The translations under genes were made by a program, and so were the position numbers. From assembly GCA_964597315.1 (NCBI GenBank), contig CAZQXD010000008.1, positions 1-64,000 of the forward strand: a DNA stretch of 64,000 nt. The letters are read 5' to 3'. Under the pieces are notes generated by a model. The model did not search any database. It worked only from the letters and a program-made list of their open reading frames with translations, and had not been told where the DNA came from. Source of the DNA: CAZQXD01 sp964597315 (GTDB taxonomy: Bacteria > Pseudomonadota > Gammaproteobacteria > Competibacterales > Competibacteraceae). The stretch's first letter is position 1; each line of letters starts with the position of its first letter. Below are positions 17,803 through 24,896 of the stretch, piece after piece.

Positions 17803-18456
17803 ATGCCTGGATTGATCTATTCTTCCAAAGCCTGGTTGGCCACGGTGATGCTGCTGTTATCGGCGCCCGGCCTGGCGGATATCTACGCCTACACCGACAA
17901 AAACGGGGTGCGACATATCACCAATGCGCCCGACGATCCCCGTTATAAACTCATCATGCGTACCCCCAAGTACCGCAAAGCCGACACCGTGCCCGGACGT
18001 AAGTCCCTGCCTGGACTGGTGAGCAACCGGTCGGTTAAGCCGTTCCGAGTCAATGAAACCAACCGTCGGCGGTTTGCCAGGGATATCGCCCGGGTAGCGG
18101 GAGAACATCGTCTTGAGCCGGCTTTGCTTCACGCCGTAATTAGCGCCGAATCAGCCTACAACCCCGTGGCCGTGTCTCGGGCCGGCGCCATGGGGCTGAT
18201 GCAGTTGATGCCCGGCACCGCCGAACGCTTCGGCGTGGAGGACCCTTTCGACCCCATCGCCAACATCAAGGGCGGCGCCCGCTATCTGCGTATTCTGCTC
18301 GATCAGTTTCAGCAACTGACCTTGGCCCTGGCCGCCTATAACGCCGGGGAGAACACCGTCATCCGCTACGGCAATGCGGTTCCCCCCTACCCGGAAACCC
18401 GCACCTATGTCAGCCGGGTGCTCAGCTTTTACGAACATTACCGACGGAATCCGTAA
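17803..18456 (+). CDS. Small lytic transglycosylase with N-terminal DUF4124
   Basis: The 217-aa protein has a signal peptide (core WLATVMLLLSAPGLA), then a DUF4124 segment (DIYAYTDKNGVRHITNAP), a basic linker and an SLT domain. The catalytic Glu is in AVISAESAYNP, followed by SRAGAMGLMQLMPGT and LAAYNAGENTV. It should cleave peptidoglycan glycan strands in the periplasm. ATG 17803 is chosen because it places the signal peptide at the N-terminus. Its Shine-Dalgarno is poor, and a TTG at 17728 is an alternative. It is 5 bp upstream of a second, larger transglycosylase gene. Confidence 0.88.
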   Translation: MPGLIYSSKAWLATVMLLLSAPGLADIYAYTDKNGVRHITNAPDDPRYKLIMRTPKYRKADTVPGRKSLPGLVSNRSVKPFRVNETNRRRFARDIARVAGEHRLEPALLHAVISAESAYNPVAVSRAGAMGLMQLMPGTAERFGVEDPFDPIANIKGGARYLRILLDQFQQLTLALAAYNAGENTVIRYGNAVPPYPETRTYVSRVLSFYEHYRRNP

Positions 18457-18461
18457 GCCCC

Positions 18462-20465
18462 ATGGACTACTTACCCCTCCCCGCGCCACTCTGGAAAAGC
18501 TTGTCGGCTTCCCACCGCTTTAGCCCATGGCGTGGCATCGGCCTGTGTTTGGCCCTGCTGTTGCCGCTCCTTGCCACCGCCGCCCCAGACCCGCTCGACA
18601 CCCAGCGCCAACTGTTTGTCAGCGCCGAGGCGGCCCTGAAACTCGGCGACCGGGACCTATACCCGGCATTGCGCCGGGCGCTGACCGACTACCCTTTATA
18701 TCCCTACCTGATTTATAGGGAACTGTCGGACCAACTCGACCAGGCCCCAGCCGCCGAGGTGCGCGCCTTTCTGGACAGTTACGCCGATACCCCCCTGGCT
18801 GTCCGGTTGCGTCGAGCCTGGCTTAAACGCCTGGCCCGCGAGCAACGCTGGGGGGATTATCTTCGGGACTATCGGGATATGAACGACACCAGCCTGGAAT
18901 GCTGGCGGCGCCAGGGGCTGCTGGCCCAAGGGGATGTCAGAGCCGCTTTGAAGGGTATCGAAGCCCTGTGGCTCCATGGCCGTTCTCAGCCCGATGCCTG
19001 CGACCCTTTGTTTGCCCGCTGGCGGGAACAGGGCGGCATCACCCAGCAGCGGGTCTGGCGGCGTTTCGCCTTGGCCATGGAGGCAGGCGAACACGGCCTG
19101 GCCCGCTATCTGGCCCGGTTGCTGCCGGCCACCGACCAGCCCCTGGCCACCTTGTGGCTGGAGGTGGACAAACAGCCGTCCCTAGTGCTGGTTGCCGAGC
19201 GTTTCGAGACCGCCGGCGCCCGTGGCGCCGAGATTCTGCTCCATGGCCTGAAACGCTGGAGCCGTAGGGATTCGGTGGCCGCCGCCGCCGCCCTGGACCG
19301 GGTCAAGGCCCGCCAGACCCTACCCCGGGACGGCCTGCTGGACCTGGAACGGCGCTTGGCCGTGTACGTGGCCAGCCGCGGAGACCCCAGCGCGGCAGCC
19401 CGGCTGGCGGCCTTGCCCGATAGCGCGGTGGATGAAACCGTGCGGGAATGGCGAGTACGGGTTGCTCTGCGCCAGCGGGATTGGGCACAGACCCTGCACT
19501 GGCTAGATCGGCTAACCCCCAAACAACAGCAAGCCGCCCAATGGCGCTACTGGCGGGCCAGGGCCTTGGAAGCGGGCGGCCAGGTCCAAGAGGCCAAAAC
19601 CCTGTACCGAAAGGTGGCCGGCCAGCGCAGCTATTACGGTTTTCTAGCGGCCGACCGGGTACGAGTTCCCTACCGCCTCAACGATGAACCCTTGCAGGTC
19701 GGCACTGGCGAACTCTCGGCCCTGAAGCGCCATCCCGGCATCCGCCGGGCGAGGGAACTGTTCCTGCTCAAGCGTTATTGGGAAGCCCGCGTGGAGTGGC
19801 AGAGGGTCATGAGAACCCTGGATAATAAGGGTCTGAGACAGGCCGCCAAGCTGGCTCAGCACTGGAACTGGCATGACCGCTCCATCGTTATCGCCGCCCG
19901 GCTGGGTCACTGGGACGATCTCAACTTGCGGTTTCCACTGCCGTACCGGACGCCGGTGCTGGACAGCGCCAACCGGGACGGGGTGGACCCGGCCTGGATT
20001 TACGCCATCATGCGTCAGGAGAGCATCTTTCAACCCGATGCCCGCTCCCGAGCCGGCGCCCTGGGGCTAATGCAACTCATGCCCGCCACTGGCCGACAAG
20101 TGGCCCGTGAACTCAATACCCCCCTCGGTCGTGGCGGCGCGCTTTATCTTCCCGAAACCAACATTCGCTTCGGCGCCTATTATCTGCGCAGCATGCTCAA
20201 CGACCTTCAGAGCAACCCTCTGTTAGCCACTGCCGCCTATAACGCCGGTCCCAATCGGGTGCGAAGCTGGCTGCCGGACCAGGGCAGCATTGACGCAGAT
20301 CTGTGGGCCGAGACCATCCCCTTCGCCGAGACCCGCCGTTATGTACAACGGGTACTGGAGTACGCCATGGTTTACGATCTGCGCCTCAACGGCGTGGGCC
20401 GGATTCGGCCCGGCGCCATGAGCGCTCGGATGCCGACCATCCAGTCCATTCCGGGAGAGAGTTAA
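18462..20465 (+). CDS. slt: Soluble lytic murein transglycosylase, Slt70 type
   Basis: A 667-aa periplasmic enzyme. A signal peptide (LCLALLLPLLATAAP near residues 28-42) is followed by a long alpha-superhelical U/L-type region (to ~490) and a C-terminal SLT domain. The catalytic Glu is in YAIMRQESIFQPDA, then SRAGALGLMQLMPATG and ATAAYNAGPNRV. Length and domain order match Slt70. It makes 1,6-anhydromuropeptides during wall turnover. It lies directly after the small transglycosylase gene, so the pair is probably one transcript. Confidence 0.94.
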   Translation: MDYLPLPAPLWKSLSASHRFSPWRGIGLCLALLLPLLATAAPDPLDTQRQLFVSAEAALKLGDRDLYPALRRALTDYPLYPYLIYRELSDQLDQAPAAEVRAFLDSYADTPLAVRLRRAWLKRLAREQRWGDYLRDYRDMNDTSLECWRRQGLLAQGDVRAALKGIEALWLHGRSQPDACDPLFARWREQGGITQQRVWRRFALAMEAGEHGLARYLARLLPATDQPLATLWLEVDKQPSLVLVAERFETAGARGAEILLHGLKRWSRRDSVAAAAALDRVKARQTLPRDGLLDLERRLAVYVASRGDPSAAARLAALPDSAVDETVREWRVRVALRQRDWAQTLHWLDRLTPKQQQAAQWRYWRARALEAGGQVQEAKTLYRKVAGQRSYYGFLAADRVRVPYRLNDEPLQVGTGELSALKRHPGIRRARELFLLKRYWEARVEWQRVMRTLDNKGLRQAAKLAQHWNWHDRSIVIAARLGHWDDLNLRFPLPYRTPVLDSANRDGVDPAWIYAIMRQESIFQPDARSRAGALGLMQLMPATGRQVARELNTPLGRGGALYLPETNIRFGAYYLRSMLNDLQSNPLLATAAYNAGPNRVRSWLPDQGSIDADLWAETIPFAETRRYVQRVLEYAMVYDLRLNGVGRIRPGAMSARMPTIQSIPGES

Positions 20466-20471
20466 GAGGGG

Positions 20472-20518
20472 AAAAACCCCCTCGCCCGCCCTGGGCTGGG
20501 GAGAATGGGGGCGAGGGG
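20472..20518 (-). terminator. Terminator of the chemotaxis group (minus strand)
   Basis: A perfect 10-bp stem (CCCCTCGCCC, 20478-20487, and GGGCGAGGGG, 20509-20518) is followed on the minus strand by five Ts (20472-20476). It sits between the convergent slt and CheX-like genes and may serve both. Confidence 0.65.
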
Positions 20519-20530
20519 TAAAGGGGTCGT

Positions 20531-21004
20531 CTACAGCCTCAGCAGGGCCAGCCGACCCTTGCCGTAACCATCGACGGTGATTTCCAGATCATTACGCTGT
20601 CTGGATTTGCTCAGGGTGGAAGTTTGATCGGCGGGCACTGTTTCCGGTGGGAAGTACACCGTGTCCAAGGTCACCCGCTGGGCATCCTCCTCGGCAAACA
20701 GCCGGGAGCAGATGTTCAGCACTTCATAGAAATTGTCCCGTACATCCTCGTCGTCAATGACGCCGGACTTGACAAAGTCCTTGGCCGATGCAGCCGGAAT
20801 CAACGACAGGGCCGATCCAGAGAAGGCGGCGGCCGAAATATCGGCCAGACAGGCCGCCACCGGCTGGCCATCGCCGTTGCGGTAGAATCCGGCGATTTTC
20901 AGCTCCGCAGGCTTTGGGGCTGGTTTCGCGGCCACCATCACTTCCCGACCCAATAACCCGGAGAGCATTTTCTCCACAGCTTCGAGATCAATTTTTTGGC
21001 TCAT
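20531..21004 (-). CDS. CheX/CheC-like chemotaxis phosphatase candidate
   Basis: A 157-aa protein beside cheY. It shows the CheC/CheX active-site pattern D/S-x3-E-x2-N-x22-P once: Asp90, Glu94, Asn97 and Pro120 (DNFYEVLN, then PP at 119-120). A single motif copy is what CheX-type proteins have. Such proteins dephosphorylate CheY-P and can replace CheZ, which is not seen in this window. The rest of the sequence is too diverged for me to confirm the fold by eye, so the family call is inference. It is 24 bp downstream of cheY, probably in one transcript. Confidence 0.6.
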   Translation of the reverse strand: MSQKIDLEAVEKMLSGLLGREVMVAAKPAPKPAELKIAGFYRNGDGQPVAACLADISAAAFSGSALSLIPAASAKDFVKSGVIDDEDVRDNFYEVLNICSRLFAEEDAQRVTLDTVYFPPETVPADQTSTLSKSRQRNDLEITVDGYGKGRLALLRL

Positions 21005-21028
21005 GGCTATACCTCCCGTCCGGCGCCG

Positions 21029-21391
21029 TCAGTCCAGATAGTTATCCAGGGCGGCTCGAAAATCTTCCGCCGTGAATGGTTTAGTGATCAAAAAGCCCGC
21101 TCCGGAGTCCATGGCCAGCTTGCGCTGCTCGGGACTGGCCTCGGTGGTCACAAAACCAAAAGGAACCTGGCAGTCTTCCTCGCGCAAGGCTACGAGCAGG
21201 TCGATGCCATTCATCTCCGGCATGTTCCAATCCGATATGACCAAATCAGGCTCGTCATCCCGAATGATCTGTAGGGCCTCGGCGCCATTGGTGGCTTCCT
21301 TGGTCTTATGGCCGATGTAGCCCGCATGGCGTAAGGTACGTAGCACGATACTGCGCATGGCCTTGCTATCGTCCACGATCAAAATGTTCAT
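21029..21391 (-). CDS. CheY-like single-domain response regulator
   Basis: A 120-aa receiver domain starting MNILIVDDSKAMRSIVLRTL. Phosphoacceptor Asp is in LVISDWNMPEMNG, the switch Thr in FVTTEAS, and Lys in LITKPF. No output domain is present, so it acts by protein contact, as CheY does at the flagellar motor. ATG 21391 has GGAG 5 bases upstream; a GTG two codons earlier overlaps that site. It lies just upstream of the CheX-like gene and separate from the cheY-cheB-cheR group, so it may have its own promoter. Confidence 0.9.
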   Translation of the reverse strand: MNILIVDDSKAMRSIVLRTLRHAGYIGHKTKEATNGAEALQIIRDDEPDLVISDWNMPEMNGIDLLVALREEDCQVPFGFVTTEASPEQRKLAMDSGAGFLITKPFTAEDFRAALDNYLD

Positions 21392-21614
21392 AGGCACTCC
21401 GTTTCTATCTCACTGTATTCAAATGGACTGTTTTGCACCCAATGCAGCCCCCGACTTTGGCATTGATTGCTGAGTTCACCTGAGAATATCGGGCGTGGCG
21501 ATCAAGAATTTAGGCATTTTGGCAATGCCGCCCATCAAACTTCGGCATGGTTACACACCGTCATCGGCGACAGGCGCCGAACGGGCAGGGCCGATCAACA
21601 GGGCCGTGTCACTG

Positions 21615-22433
21615 CTAGTCGCGAACCCGATAGCAGATGGTTCGTTCGAACTTCACCTGCTCGAAACGGGCATCCAGGTTGAGAGTGGTTTCCGCGCCGC
21701 CTAGGAATAGATAACCGCCGGGCCGCAGAACCTGCTGGAGCTTGTTCAAGATGTCTTTTTTGGTGGTGTCGTCGAAATAAATGAGTACATTGCGCAAAAA
21801 CACAATGTCCAGAGGCGGCAAGCGGGGCCAGGGCGCCGCCAGATTCAATTCCCGGAACTCGATCATCTGGCGCAGGGTGTCCTTGATCTGCCAGTCCATG
21901 CCCACCTTTTGGAAATACTTCACCAACATGGCCGCCGGCAAGCCGCGATTGATCTCCAATTGGCTGTACCTCCCCTCCCGGGAGCGGGCGATCATCAAAG
22001 ACGACAGATCCGTAGCCAGCAGCCGCAGTTTCCTATTCTGCAGTTCGGGGAAATGCTCACAGAGCACCATGGCGATGGTATACGCCTCCTGACCGCTGGC
22101 GCAGGCGGCGCACCACAGATGCAGCTCACGGTTAGCGGACCGCTGGATCACCTCCGGTAGGATTGATTTCCGCAAAGTTTCGAAGGGGTGGACATCCCGA
22201 AAAAACGACGTTTCATTGGTGGTCATGGCCTCCACCACCGCCCGCCGTAAATCCCCAGATTGATTCGAGCGTAGCCGGATCACCAAGTGCTCCATGGTGT
22301 CCAGCCCGGCCATGCGCAAAATGCGCTTGAGGCGCAATTCCACCAGGTATTCCTTGCCAGACTCCAAGACAATGGCCGAACGCTCCCTGACCAACCGGCT
22401 GATATAGTCATAATCGCTACGTGTCAGCGCCAT
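21615..22433 (-). CDS. cheR: Chemotaxis protein methyltransferase CheR
   Basis: The 272-aa enzyme transfers methyl groups from S-adenosylmethionine to glutamates on MCPs. An N-terminal helical domain contains MALTRSDYDYISRLVRERS and TNETSFFRDVHPF. The SAM-binding part has HLWCAACASGQEAYTIAM, LLATDLSS and DIVFLRNVLIYFD. Its start overlaps the end of cheB by 10 bases, which indicates translational coupling of the two adaptation enzymes. Confidence 0.95.
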   Translation of the reverse strand: MALTRSDYDYISRLVRERSAIVLESGKEYLVELRLKRILRMAGLDTMEHLVIRLRSNQSGDLRRAVVEAMTTNETSFFRDVHPFETLRKSILPEVIQRSANRELHLWCAACASGQEAYTIAMVLCEHFPELQNRKLRLLATDLSSLMIARSREGRYSQLEINRGLPAAMLVKYFQKVGMDWQIKDTLRQMIEFRELNLAAPWPRLPPLDIVFLRNVLIYFDDTTKKDILNKLQQVLRPGGYLFLGGAETTLNLDARFEQVKFERTICYRVRD

Positions 22434-23677
22434 GTGGATCGTCTTCCCTTATCAGGCTGTTCTAGAGCAACCGACGGGCCGTGGGGGGACGGCTTCACCC
22501 GCCGGTGAAACCGGGCCAGAATCGCCGATGCGATCTGCTCCAAAGGCAGCACCTGGTCGGCTAAGCCGGCCTTGGCCACGTGGCCTGGCATTCCCCAGAC
22601 CACACTGCTGGCCTGGTCCTGTACCAGGATCTGACCACCCGCCTTACGGATGTCGGCGCAACCGGCCAAGCCGTCCTGGCCCATGCCAGTGAGTACTACC
22701 GCCAAAATCCGCCCGCCGAGAATTCCGACCGCCGACCGAAATAGCACATCAGCCGAGGGTCGGCAGGAGTTCTCGGGCGGGTCCTGGTTGATGCCCAGAC
22801 ACAGCCCTTGAAAATGGCGCCGCAGCACCAGATGATGGTCTCCAGGCGCGATCCAGACACTGCCGGGCGCCAGTACACACCCATCATACGCTTCAGCCAC
22901 TCGCGGTTTGACACGGTCATTCAGGCGCTCGGCAAGCATCCGGGTGAACAAAGGGGGCATGTGCTGAACCACCACCACCGGCACGGGCAAATCCGACGAC
23001 AGCTTTTCCAGCACCATGGACAAGGCGTTCGGGCCACCCGTGGAGGCGGCAATGAGCAGAACATCGACGGGTTGATCAAGCTGGCCGGACCCCGGATGGC
23101 CGGACCCCGGATGGCCGGACCCCGGATGGCCGGACCCCGGATGGCCGGCCCCCGGACGGCCGGCCCCCGGACGGCCGGCCCCCCTATTCTCATCCCGCGC
23201 TGTCAGGGGCGGCGGTGGTTCTGGAGGGACGGCATCCACAAGCCTGGTTGGCGAGGCGTAGCCGCGAAGCCGGGGAAACAATGCCTTGATCTTGGGCGCC
23301 AGACAATCCCGCACCAACTCGGCCACGACCTCCGAGCCTCCCGGTCCCTCTGGTTTGGCTACATAATCCCGAGCTCCCATGGCCAGGGCATCCAGGGTGG
23401 CCATGGCGCCCCGCGTGGTCAGGGTGCTGAATATGATCACCGGCAGGCTCGGGTAGTCTCGTTGCAGCCTCCCGAGGGTTTCCAGCCCACCTTGTACCGG
23501 CATTTTAAGATCCAGGATCAGCAGATCCGGCTTGAGCCGATCCAGCATGTTCAAGGCGTCCCGGCTGTTAATGGCGGCGCCCACCACCTCCAATTGTGGA
23601 TCATCCTCCAGTGTACGACTCAACAGCCGTCGCACCGCCACGGCATCGTCCACGATGAGTATTCGGATTTTGTCCAT
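22424..23677 (-). CDS. cheB: Chemotaxis methylesterase/deamidase CheB with expanded linker
   Basis: A 417-aa response regulator with an N-terminal receiver (IRILIVDDAVAVRRLL, Asp in LLILDLKMP) and a C-terminal methylesterase. The esterase shows Ser in IAASTGGPNA, His in VVQHMPPLFT and Asp in LTGMGQDGLAG. It removes methyl groups from MCPs when phosphorylated by CheA. The linker between domains contains repeats of the pentapeptide G-A/S-G-H/R-P, encoded by tandem 15-bp DNA repeats, and is longer than usual. It follows cheY by 5 bp and overlaps cheR. Confidence 0.95.
   Translation of the reverse strand: MDKIRILIVDDAVAVRRLLSRTLEDDPQLEVVGAAINSRDALNMLDRLKPDLLILDLKMPVQGGLETLGRLQRDYPSLPVIIFSTLTTRGAMATLDALAMGARDYVAKPEGPGGSEVVAELVRDCLAPKIKALFPRLRGYASPTRLVDAVPPEPPPPLTARDENRGAGRPGAGRPGAGHPGSGHPGSGHPGSGHPGSGQLDQPVDVLLIAASTGGPNALSMVLEKLSSDLPVPVVVVQHMPPLFTRMLAERLNDRVKPRVAEAYDGCVLAPGSVWIAPGDHHLVLRRHFQGLCLGINQDPPENSCRPSADVLFRSAVGILGGRILAVVLTGMGQDGLAGCADIRKAGGQILVQDQASSVVWGMPGHVAKAGLADQVLPLEQIASAILARFHRRVKPSPHGPSVALEQPDKGRRSTWR
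23083..23184 (-). repeat. 15-bp tandem repeat array inside cheB
   Basis: Almost seven units of GGCCGGACCCCGGAT or the variant GGCCGGCCCCCGGAC lie head to tail on the plus strand. In the cheB frame they encode a Gly/Pro-rich pentapeptide linker. The unit is a multiple of 3, so copy-number change keeps the reading frame. Confidence 0.95.
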
Positions 23678-23682
23678 GGCGC

Positions 23683-24057
23683 TTATTCGGATAAACCCAG
23701 CAGATTGAGCTTCTCCAAAATGATCTCTTTGGTAAAGGGTTTCATGACATACTCGTTGGCCCCGGCCTCCAGGGCGTCGGCGACATGGAACATCTCGGTC
23801 TCGGTGGTCACCATCACCAGATTGACAGCCTTATACCGAGGCTGGGCGCGGACCACCTTGACGAATTCGTAGCCGTTCATTTCCGGCATGTGCCAGTCCA
23901 CTAGAGCCAGTTGGATGTCCTCATGGGCTTGCAGAATCGCCAGCGCCTCCTGGCCATTGTCGGCTTCCATCACCTGGTAGCCGAGATCCCTAAGGATCCT
24001 GGCTAACATCCGCCGCATCACCCTGGAATCGTCAATGACCAACGCTCGCTTGCTCAT
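23683..24057 (-). CDS. cheY: Chemotaxis response regulator CheY
   Basis: A 124-aa single receiver domain, MSKRALVIDDSRVMRRMLAR. It has Asp in LALVDWHMPEMNG, switch Thr in MVTTET and Lys in VMKPFTKE. It is 5 bp upstream of cheB in the cheY-cheB-cheR group. It differs clearly from the CheY encoded at 21029-21391, so the locus has two receivers that may compete for CheA phosphate. Confidence 0.93.
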   Translation of the reverse strand: MSKRALVIDDSRVMRRMLARILRDLGYQVMEADNGQEALAILQAHEDIQLALVDWHMPEMNGYEFVKVVRAQPRYKAVNLVMVTTETEMFHVADALEAGANEYVMKPFTKEIILEKLNLLGLSE

Positions 24058-24422
24058 CGTGTTTCTCCGTTACCCAATTTTGGCGGCGTTGGTCCCCACC
24101 GGTGCGCCGACCCCCACCACCTCGTCAGCACGCCGGTGTCGCGAACTGCGCGGACCCACAGGCTGTCGACGCTGAGCTACCGATCCCTTTGGCCGACGCG
24201 TAACCGCATCTCTCCCCGTCTTAGGGAGGCGCGCTCCGGGGAGTGCGTATTTCGTAGTGAAACTGTCCCACCCGTTCCGACAGTTGTTGTTACCAACCCG
24301 GTCATTGCATCGGCGGCCTGGCGGGACTCTTGAGTGGCCGCCCGCGACCGCCACGGCGCGGCCAGTAGGTACACGGCGGCAAGTGGGGTTGCTGGGCTGT
24401 CCCTGATTCTCGCCTTGGCCCC
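24058..24422 (-). other. 365-bp intergenic stretch between cheW and cheY
   Basis: I find no convincing gene. The open frames here start with no ribosome binding site and give Arg/Pro-rich products of low complexity. The stretch contains one candidate FliA promoter (24307-24333), reported separately, about 250 bases before cheY. Confidence 0.6.
24307..24333 (-). promoter_or_regulatory. Candidate sigma-28 (FliA) promoter for cheY-cheB-cheR
   Basis: On the minus strand TCAA (24330-24333), 15 bases, then GCCGATGC (24307-24314). The consensus is TAAA/TCAA-N15-GCCGATAA. The spacing is exact and the -10 matches 7 of 8 positions. Confidence 0.45.
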
Positions 24423-24893
24423 TCATGCCTTGACGGATTCGGTTTCTTTGGTCTTGAGGTTTTCCCGGTTTGGGTTGATGACTTTCTGGGTGTCCAGCAC
24501 CAATAACAGGCCCTTAGTCAGCTTATAGGCCCCTTGAATCAGTTCCCGGGCCACGCCCACAAGGGTCTCGGGGGGCCGCTCGAAGGTATCTTCGTCCACG
24601 TGCAACACATCGCCGATCTTATCCACCAGCAGGCTGACCGCTCCATCCCTGGTATGAATCACCACGTTCATGGGCTGCTGGCCGGCGGGCCGAGGGGGGA
24701 ATTGCAAGACTTGCCTCAAATCAATGGCAGTGACGATCTGGCCGCGCAAGTTGATCAACCCGCTGACCACCGCCGGCGCCAAAGGCACCGGTGTCATCTC
24801 TTGATAGCGGATCACCTCCTGGACCTTGATCACCTCCACGCCAAAAAATAAGCCCGCCAGGTAAAACGTGCAGAACTGCCGATCATCCGCCAT
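24423..24893 (-). CDS. cheW: Chemotaxis adaptor CheW
   Basis: A 156-aa CheW domain: FCTFYLAGLFFGVEVIKVQEV at the N-terminus, then GLINLRGQIVTAIDLRQVL and VSLLVDKIGDVLHV. It couples MCP signalling domains to CheA. It is 3 bp downstream of cheA, so the two form a tight pair. The C-terminal tail (NRENLKTKETESVKA) is charged and somewhat longer than usual. Confidence 0.94.
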   Translation of the reverse strand: MADDRQFCTFYLAGLFFGVEVIKVQEVIRYQEMTPVPLAPAVVSGLINLRGQIVTAIDLRQVLQFPPRPAGQQPMNVVIHTRDGAVSLLVDKIGDVLHVDEDTFERPPETLVGVARELIQGAYKLTKGLLLVLDTQKVINPNRENLKTKETESVKA

Positions 24894-24896
24894 GGT

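Noticed and set aside
23083..23184. Repeat array as a CRISPR
   Set aside because: 15-bp units are directly adjacent without spacers and lie inside the cheB coding frame.
24070..24426. 118-codon frame between cheW and cheY
   Set aside because: Arg/Pro-rich product with no family resemblance and no Shine-Dalgarno; overlaps a candidate promoter.
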